Source: an uncultured Caryophanales bacterium (lineage in GTDB: Bacteria; Bacillota_I; Bacilli_A; RF39; UBA660). From it: a stretch of 9,978 nucleotides of DNA. Shown here in pieces: positions 5,415-9,978 of the stretch. Both the position numbers and the translations under genes were made by a program. Location: contig CALCBO010000070.1 of assembly GCA_937897245.1 (NCBI GenBank), positions 1 through 9,978 on the forward strand, written 5' to 3'. Each line of letters opens with the position of its first letter. The first letter of the stretch is position 1. The notes beneath the pieces were generated by a model, which ran no database searches, was not told where the DNA came from, and saw only the letters and a list, made by a program, of their open reading frames with translations.

Positions 5415-6101
5415 ATGAGAATTTACACAAATTGGCAGGAGTGCTATGAAGAAACAAAACGGGACCTTGCAGAAATGGGGATTGATGTTTTCCCGAAAAC
5501 AATGCAAGACAAAAATATTGAGGGTAATTTGGAGTATGCAACAAAGGAGTTGCAGAATTATTCCTATTGTTTGCTTAATGTTAAATCATCCGAATATACC
5601 GGAGTTACTCAGCCGTGGGCGGATGCTGAATTTTTGGAAAGGGTAAACCCCTCCGGAAATATTAATCCCGGGGATGCTTGGAAGTTAAGGCCGGATATTT
5701 GGAATGAATTCATGCATGATGGTAAAATGGCTTATTCCTATAATGAGAGGTTTTTCTTTAATGATCAGTTAAACAAAATTATTGATAGATTAAAGAATGA
5801 TCATGATTCAAGACAGCTTTGGTTGTCTGTATGGAATCCAGCTGAGGACCCCGATAAGCTTGGGGGCATTTCAAGAGTACCTTGCTCCCTTGGGTATAAT
5901 TTCCAGTTTAGGGATGGTAAGTTAAATATCCATTATGTAATGAGGTCCTGTGATTTCAAAACACACTTTGTAAATGATAGTTACCTTGCAGCTAAGCTTC
6001 TTGAGTATGTTGCTGATAAAGCAGAACTTCCAACTGGCAGTCTTACTCATACAATGTTTTCCTTGCATATTTACCGAAAAGATGTTCAGGGTGTTTTCTA
6101 A
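5415..6101 (+). CDS. ThyA-family enzyme, probable dCMP hydroxymethylase (thymidylate synthase fold), 228 residues
   Basis: The thymidylate synthase fold is clear: E45 in KELQNYSY (general-acid region), DSRQLWLSVWNP, catalytic C157 in RVPCSLGYNF, then RDGKLN, MRSCD at 176-180 and SLHIY with H218 and Y220. Spacing from Cys to Arg (20), from Asp180 to the specificity residue (8), and on to His/Tyr (30 and 32) is identical to E. coli ThyA. At the specificity position, Asn177 in ThyA, this protein has D188 in FVND. T4 dCMP hydroxymethylase has FRND there, and Asn-to-Asp changes thymidylate synthase to prefer dCMP. The residue after the catalytic Cys is Ser, not the His of ThyA. Only 8 residues follow Y220, so the C-terminus is shorter than in ThyA or T4 gp42. 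The product is probably 5-hydroxymethyl- or 5-methyl-dCMP. Homology searches will probably label it thymidylate synthase. Confidence 0.9.
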   Translation: MRIYTNWQECYEETKRDLAEMGIDVFPKTMQDKNIEGNLEYATKELQNYSYCLLNVKSSEYTGVTQPWADAEFLERVNPSGNINPGDAWKLRPDIWNEFMHDGKMAYSYNERFFFNDQLNKIIDRLKNDHDSRQLWLSVWNPAEDPDKLGGISRVPCSLGYNFQFRDGKLNIHYVMRSCDFKTHFVNDSYLAAKLLEYVADKAELPTGSLTHTMFSLHIYRKDVQGVF

Positions 6102-6103
6102 GG

Positions 6104-6132
6104 TTGACAAAATATTTTATTGATGTTATAAT
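6104..6132 (+). promoter_or_regulatory. Perfect consensus sigma-A/sigma-70 promoter
   Basis: TTGACA (6104-6109) and TATAAT (6127-6132) are separated by exactly 17 bases, the full housekeeping consensus. It begins 2 bases after the stop of the ThyA-family gene and would start transcription near 6139, about 38 bases before the ATG at 6178. It should be recognised by unmodified host RNA polymerase, so the next gene is probably expressed immediately after infection and strongly. Confidence 0.93.
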
Positions 6133-6177
6133 GATTGAACAACCAAAAATATTCAAATCTTCAGAAGGAGGAACACC

Positions 6178-6366
6178 ATGAATAAGAAATTTAAAGAATG
6201 TAAGGCAATCATTGCAGAGGCACTTAAAAGACTGGAAGAAGCTGGTGATGGAGAATTTGAAGTTCCGGAAATTACAAAAGAACTTGTTTACAGTATCTTT
6301 GGTGAAAATCTGGATGTTGAAAATTCTGTTGAAGAAGTAATGTGGATGTTTATGATGGAACTGTAA
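6178..6366 (+). CDS. Small acidic protein, 62 residues, unknown function
   Basis: The protein is largely helical and strongly acidic (13 Glu and 2 Asp against about 7 Lys/Arg). It has one Cys near the N-terminus and a C-terminal run, EEVMWMFMMEL, rich in Met and aromatic residues. There is no recognised domain, signal peptide or transmembrane helix. It has its own perfect promoter, a near-ideal AGAAGGAGG ribosome binding site a few bases before the ATG, and a long hairpin 47 bases after the stop, so it is a self-contained, highly expressed cassette inserted in the replication operon. Small acidic early phage proteins are often inhibitors or DNA mimics aimed at host enzymes or defences. That is a hypothesis from size, charge and expression signals only. 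Confidence 0.85.
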   Translation: MNKKFKECKAIIAEALKRLEEAGDGEFEVPEITKELVYSIFGENLDVENSVEEVMWMFMMEL

Positions 6367-6373
6367 ATTAACA

Positions 6374-6399
6374 AAATAATGTTGTGAAATAATGTTGTG
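6374..6399. repeat. 13-bp perfect tandem repeat, two copies
   Basis: AAATAATGTTGTG occurs twice back to back (6374-6386 and 6387-6399) in the non-coding stretch after the 62-residue gene, followed by AATGAATG. It may be a binding site or a slippage product. It lies just upstream of the hairpin at 6413-6450. Confidence 0.85.
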
Positions 6400-6412
6400 A
6401 ATGAATGAAATG

Positions 6413-6450
6413 CAAAGCCACCTAGATAGGAAAATATTTAGGTGGCTTTG
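6413..6450 (+). terminator. Long hairpin, weak or partial intrinsic terminator
   Basis: Sixteen continuous pairs (6413-6428 with 6435-6450, one G-U) close a GGAAAA loop, with the central GCCACC/GGTGGC block forming the strong part. Only a short, interrupted T run follows (the TTT inside the stem at 6447-6449, then GTT), so termination is probably partial. It would end most transcripts of the 62-residue gene while letting some polymerase continue into the paralogue and DNA polymerase genes. The start codon at 6463 lies just 12 bases after the stem. Confidence 0.65.
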
Positions 6451-6462
6451 TTGGTGGTAAAA

Positions 6463-7140
6463 ATGTATTTGAAAGCAAAGGATTTAGATGATGCTTGGAG
6501 AAAAATAAATGTTGGCTGCATGACTGGAAAGGTCCCTTGTAAATCAATTTCCGTTTCCAGACATTTTATAGTTGACGGTGAGATAATTTGCTCTGTTGAA
6601 AATAAGGATTGTAGTTTGGACTTGAATAACTTTGGTTATCAGGATAGAAAATTGCAATTACTTTATAATAAGTATTTTGATCAGGAGCAGTGGGATATTT
6701 TCAATGATTTGGTTTTATCTGGAAAGAATGCAATATATTACTTTAAATCATCCAAGGTTTATGCAGGTAAGCCAAAAGCTAATTGTTTAATATGTTTGAT
6801 GTATGATAACAGAAATGATGAATATACTATAGTATGGAGGCAAACAGAACTTCTTGCCAGATTTGCAGCTGACCTTGTTTTTTTGTCAAAAATTCTTTTG
6901 GATAAAAGGTTGAGGTTGGTGATTTTAGGAGCCTATCAATATATTGTTGTCATATATGGAATTTTTAAAATGAATGGGGTTAGGTTTAAAAAACCTAAAG
7001 ATGAAAAATATGCCAAGGCTGTTGTAATGTCTAAGGAATTTTTCCCCGATTATGTTGATTTTGAATTTTATGAAAGGTGGCAACCTATCAAGTTGGTGCA
7101 GAAAAGCTATAAACGATATTTGAAAAGAAAAGAGAATTGA
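6463..7140 (+). CDS. Divergent thymidylate-synthase-superfamily-like protein B, 225 residues
   Basis: This is a paralogue of the protein at 4659-5414. I chose ATG at 6463 because its N-terminus, MYLKAKDLDDAW, then aligns with MLVRKYKDFDDLF of the paralogue. The in-frame GTG at 6442 would lie inside the hairpin and add residues with no counterpart. Conserved blocks are DCSLDLNNFGY, IYYFK, NCLICL with C108, then R126, T128 and E129 of WRQTE, and RFAADL with D137. These fit the Cys / Arg-x-x-Asp / residue-177 pattern of thymidylate synthases, with Asp at the 177 position, although the fold assignment remains unproven. The ribosome binding site is poor (GGTGG). The gene ends 1 base before the DNA polymerase start, so polymerase translation may depend on it. 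Confidence 0.85.
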   Translation: MYLKAKDLDDAWRKINVGCMTGKVPCKSISVSRHFIVDGEIICSVENKDCSLDLNNFGYQDRKLQLLYNKYFDQEQWDIFNDLVLSGKNAIYYFKSSKVYAGKPKANCLICLMYDNRNDEYTIVWRQTELLARFAADLVFLSKILLDKRLRLVILGAYQYIVVIYGIFKMNGVRFKKPKDEKYAKAVVMSKEFFPDYVDFEFYERWQPIKLVQKSYKRYLKRKEN

Positions 7141-7141
7141 T

Positions 7142-9856
7142 ATGGATTTACATAGACATGATGAATATAGTTCTTTTGATGGATTTGGAAAAGCTAAGGA
7201 ATTGGCAGAAATAGCATCTGAACTTGGTCATACCGCTTTAGGGATTTCAAATCATGGAAACACAAATGGCTTGGTTCAGCACTATATGGGATGTAAGGAG
7301 GCGGGGATAAAACCAGTTCTTGGGTGTGAGGGGTATTTTTTGCCGAAGTATGTTCCACAACATAGAGGCTATCATTTGTGTTTGTTTGCAAAGAATCATC
7401 AAGGATATAGAAATTTAAATGAATTGCAATTTGAAGGGGAAAAACAAAAATACTATAATCCAATTTGGACATTTAAACTTTTAGAAAAATATCATGATGG
7501 TTTAATATGTACTTCAGCTTGTATTGCAAGTTATTCAAGTCAGTGTTTAAAAGCAGGCAGGAAGGATTTAGCTGTTAAATACTTGAAGAAAATGGTTGAT
7601 ATTTTTGGAGATGATTTTTATATTGAGATTCAGCCATATAAAATATCAGAGAAAGGCCTTCAGGAAAAGGTTAATGTTGAATTGATCAATTTAGCAGATG
7701 AACTTGGAATAAAGTGCATTTTAACATCTGATTCTCATAGGGGTAGAAAAGAGGATTTTCCTACTTACTTAAAAATGCATGAAATAGCTGGCCATGATTT
7801 GGAACATATAGAGGGAACATATAAGGAAAGATACATGCCATCGGATGAGGAGCTATTTAAAAGGTTCTGCAAAATGCATTCAAAGGACATTGATGATTTT
7901 AGGTCTCGAGGCATGGAAATGATTTTTAATCTCAAGGAAATAGAAGATAAAGTTGAAGATGATATTTTTAAGGATTTGAAGGAAACATTGCCGGTTTATT
8001 CGGATGATTCAATGGGCCTTTTGAAAAAGAAAATTAAGGCGTTTTTAGTTGATCATGGCAAATGGAATAAGAAATATATTTCCAGAATAAAGCAGGAGCT
8101 GCATGTAATAAAAACCTTAGGATTTGAAGACTACTTTTTGATAGTTGCCGATTATGTAAACTGGGCAAAATCCCAGGATATTTCTGTTGGCCCAGGAAGG
8201 GGTTCTGCATGTAATTGTTTGGTTGCTTACTGTCTTGGTATTACTGCTGTTGACAGTTTATTGTTTGGCTTGGATTTTAGAAGGTTCCTGAGAGAAGATA
8301 AAAAGAAAATGCCTGATATTGATGTAGACTTTGAAACATCAAGAAGATATGATGTTATTCGTTATGTTGTGGATAAATACAAAGGCAAAACTGCAAGGAT
8401 TGCTTCTTATGGTTTGTATAAAGTTGATAATCTAATAAATGATCTTGCAAAGGTTTGTGGTTTACCAACGGATAAAAGTGTTGATGAAGAAGAAATAAAA
8501 GCAAACAAACAGACAATTGCTGCAATTAAAACCTTGGTTAATATTTATATTGATGATGATGGTAATTTAGCTGCTCCGGAATTACTTAAAAATCCAGAAG
8601 CAAAAACATTTAATTCAATGTATGATCACATAATAACCCATTTTACAAAGTTATATAAAAAGGTCCGCTTTATCGGTACCCATGCAGCTGGTGTTGCTGT
8701 TACTGGTGGAAACATCCTTGATTATACTTCCTTAAGGATTGATAAATCTGGGGATATATATACAAACTATGACTTGAATGATATGGAGAATATTAATGTT
8801 ATTAAGTTTGATATGTTAGGCCTCAAGACGGAAGAGGAAATTCATGAACTTAGAAGAGCAACTGGTGTTGTTGTTGATTATGACACTATAGTTGATGATC
8901 AAAAAGTTTTAGAAAGATTTGGTTCCGGAGATACAAAGGCAATTTTCCAGTTTGATAAAAAATCTGTAAGGGATATTTTGACGGGAATTAAATGTGATTG
9001 TTTCAATGATGTTGTAGCTGCCAATGCAATGAACCGCCCAGGACCATTATCACTAAAAATGCCTCAGGCCTATGCTGAAAATAAATTTAATATTGAAGAA
9101 GCAAAATTATCCCCATACTATGACTACACAAAAGAAAGTTATGGAACAATAATCTATCAGGAACAGATTCAGCAGATTTGTGTTAATGTTGGAAATATGA
9201 CTTGGGGAGACGCCGATAAAGTAATGAAAATGATTGGCGGACAATCTCAGTCGGAGGATGCAAGGGCGGAATTTGAAAGAACCAAAAAGGAAATGCATGA
9301 TAAGTTTGTAGCTGGTGCAGTTTCAAATGGTTATAGTGAATCCGAGGCAGAACAGATTTTTAACATGGTTTTGGTCTATTCATTTAATAAGGGCCATGCA
9401 ACAGGTTATTCTTTGATCTCGGTTGAGGAGATGTATTATAAAGTTTATCATCCAACTGAGTTTTGGTATGCTAAAATAAAATATGCTCCATCTGATTCTG
9501 ATTATGAAAAGTATTGTGTTTATGCTAGTAAGGATGATGTAGTTATATTCCTGCCTCATTGTAATTTATCTACTGAGAGGATGAGAATTAGAAATGAATC
9601 TGGGGAGTTATGTTTACAAAGAGGGATTTCTGAAATAAAGGGAATTGGGGAAAAGGCTGCAAAATATATTGTTGATGAAAGACGCAAAAATGGAATCTTT
9701 ACTTCTTATGATGATTTTGTTGATAGGTGCAAATCTAGAGTGGTTACTTCCAGAGTTATAAGTATTCTCAAAGAATATGGTGCACTTGAATTTAATAAGA
9801 AGGTTTATATTTCTAGAGTTACCAAATATAATTCTGCATTATATTCCAGAAATTGA
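7142..9856 (+). CDS. dnaE: DNA polymerase III alpha subunit, DnaE type with PHP domain, 904 residues
   Basis: This is the replicative C-family polymerase. The N-terminal PHP domain keeps all nine expected metal ligands: H4, H6, D13, H38, E63, H78, C127, D197 and H199, so an intrinsic 3'-5' exonuclease is likely. The palm has VGPGRGSACNC, the catalytic Asp pair D394 and D396 in PDIDVDF, and D557 in KFDMLGLKT. Further conserved blocks are GTHAAGVAVTGG, NRPGPL, YQEQIQQI, VMKMIGGQS and FNKGHATGYS. A helix-hairpin-helix motif, GIGEKAAKYI, is followed by about 55 residues. It is shorter than cellular DnaE (about 1,100-1,160) because the C-terminal OB-fold and tau-binding domains are absent. There is no inserted DnaQ-like exonuclease, so it is not PolC. 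The ATG lies 1 base after the preceding stop, with a weak ribosome binding site. Confidence 0.97.
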   Translation: MDLHRHDEYSSFDGFGKAKELAEIASELGHTALGISNHGNTNGLVQHYMGCKEAGIKPVLGCEGYFLPKYVPQHRGYHLCLFAKNHQGYRNLNELQFEGEKQKYYNPIWTFKLLEKYHDGLICTSACIASYSSQCLKAGRKDLAVKYLKKMVDIFGDDFYIEIQPYKISEKGLQEKVNVELINLADELGIKCILTSDSHRGRKEDFPTYLKMHEIAGHDLEHIEGTYKERYMPSDEELFKRFCKMHSKDIDDFRSRGMEMIFNLKEIEDKVEDDIFKDLKETLPVYSDDSMGLLKKKIKAFLVDHGKWNKKYISRIKQELHVIKTLGFEDYFLIVADYVNWAKSQDISVGPGRGSACNCLVAYCLGITAVDSLLFGLDFRRFLREDKKKMPDIDVDFETSRRYDVIRYVVDKYKGKTARIASYGLYKVDNLINDLAKVCGLPTDKSVDEEEIKANKQTIAAIKTLVNIYIDDDGNLAAPELLKNPEAKTFNSMYDHIITHFTKLYKKVRFIGTHAAGVAVTGGNILDYTSLRIDKSGDIYTNYDLNDMENINVIKFDMLGLKTEEEIHELRRATGVVVDYDTIVDDQKVLERFGSGDTKAIFQFDKKSVRDILTGIKCDCFNDVVAANAMNRPGPLSLKMPQAYAENKFNIEEAKLSPYYDYTKESYGTIIYQEQIQQICVNVGNMTWGDADKVMKMIGGQSQSEDARAEFERTKKEMHDKFVAGAVSNGYSESEAEQIFNMVLVYSFNKGHATGYSLISVEEMYYKVYHPTEFWYAKIKYAPSDSDYEKYCVYASKDDVVIFLPHCNLSTERMRIRNESGELCLQRGISEIKGIGEKAAKYIVDERRKNGIFTSYDDFVDRCKSRVVTSRVISILKEYGALEFNKKVYISRVTKYNSALYSRN

Positions 9857-9880
9857 TGGGATAAATTTTTAAAAAAGGTA

Positions 9881-9909
9881 TTTACAATACTTTTGAATTA
9901 TGGTACAAT
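9881..9909 (+). promoter_or_regulatory. Sigma-A/sigma-70 type promoter before the leader repeat
   Basis: TTTACA (9881-9886) and TACAAT (9904-9909) are 17 bases apart, one mismatch each from consensus. They lie 24 bases after the polymerase stop. Transcription would start near 9916 and run into the 53-base leader. In a circular molecule this promoter drives the 40-residue gene, the hammerheads and the operon. In a linear genome it drives another gene with the same leader. Confidence 0.85.
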
Positions 9910-9925
9910 AAAATTCCAAATTAAA

Positions 9926-9978
9926 TAAATTAAACAAAACAATAAAACATCAATTAAATCACTTTTGAAAAGGAGAAA
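9926..9978. repeat. 53-bp direct repeat, copy 2 (leader sequence at window end)
   Basis: Identical to 1-53, ending within the ribosome binding site region before any start codon. It follows the promoter at 9881-9909 and so would be the 5' untranslated leader of the next transcript. Confidence 0.95.

Noticed and set aside
6099..6177. Frameshift truncating the ThyA-family gene
   Set aside because: The protein stops soon after the HIY motif, but no other frame continues with ThyA-like sequence and a perfect promoter begins 2 bases after the stop, so the short C-terminus looks genuine.
6442..6462. GTG at 6442 as start of the second TS-like gene
   Set aside because: It lies in the 3' arm of a strong hairpin, lacks a ribosome site and adds seven residues with no match in the paralogue. 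The ATG at 6463 aligns with the paralogue start.
7194..7472. Minus-strand open frame inside the polymerase PHP domain
   Set aside because: Antisense to a highly conserved coding region with no start signals; a composition artefact.
1..9978. CRISPR array, tRNA gene, transposase or integrase
   Set aside because: No regularly spaced repeats, cloverleaf structures or recombinase/transposase motifs were seen on either strand.

Overview
The window is AT-rich. Every gene is on the + strand, packed head to tail with stop/start overlaps, strong AAGGAGG-type ribosome binding sites and sigma-A/sigma-70 style promoters. The content (short CHC2/TOPRIM primase, gp32-like single-strand binding protein, nucleotide enzymes and a DnaE-type replicase, with no host housekeeping genes) points to the replication and nucleotide-metabolism region of a bacteriophage. 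The host is probably a low-GC Gram-positive (Firmicutes/Clostridia-like). That host call is inference from base composition and ribosome binding sites. No tRNA, CRISPR array, transposase, integrase or virion gene is visible.

Layout. Positions 1-700 hold a 40-residue basic protein, a 97-residue protein with a conserved NGVGFNGAD segment, and two type I hammerhead ribozymes (204-262 and 598-660), one on each side of the 97-residue gene. Positions 706-6101 form a tight operon: a SAP-like/coiled-coil protein, an unknown protein with a TTG start, primase, zinc-binding SSB with an acidic tail, a dNMP/thymidylate-type kinase, a dimeric dUTPase/dCTPase-family pyrophosphatase, a divergent thymidylate-synthase-like protein, and a clear ThyA-family enzyme. 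Positions 6102-6450 are a small expression cassette: a perfect TTGACA-17-TATAAT promoter, a 62-residue acidic protein, a 13-bp tandem repeat and a long hairpin. Positions 6463-9856 encode a second divergent thymidylate-synthase-like paralogue and a 904-residue DnaE-type polymerase with a PHP domain. A second promoter (TTTACA-17-TACAAT) lies at 9881-9909, followed by a leader.

The last 53 bases (9926-9978) repeat the first 53 exactly. Either the molecule closes into a circle of 9925 bp, or the window is bounded by two copies of a repeated early-gene leader. A third, diverged copy of the leader's 3' part at 274-295 favours a dispersed leader family, but the window alone cannot decide.

How the genes may work together. 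Primase, SSB and DnaE polymerase form a partial replisome (no helicase or clamp loader is seen). The kinase, the dUTPase/dCTPase-family enzyme and the ThyA-family enzyme resemble the T4 set gp1, gp56 and gp42. The ThyA-family protein has Asp at the position (N177 in E. coli ThyA) that separates dUMP from dCMP enzymes, in an FVND context like the FRND of T4 dCMP hydroxymethylase. It is therefore more likely a dCMP hydroxymethylase or methylase than a true thymidylate synthase, and the phage DNA may carry modified cytosine. The hammerhead pair, which would cut out a 398-nt RNA carrying one whole gene, is the other outstanding feature.
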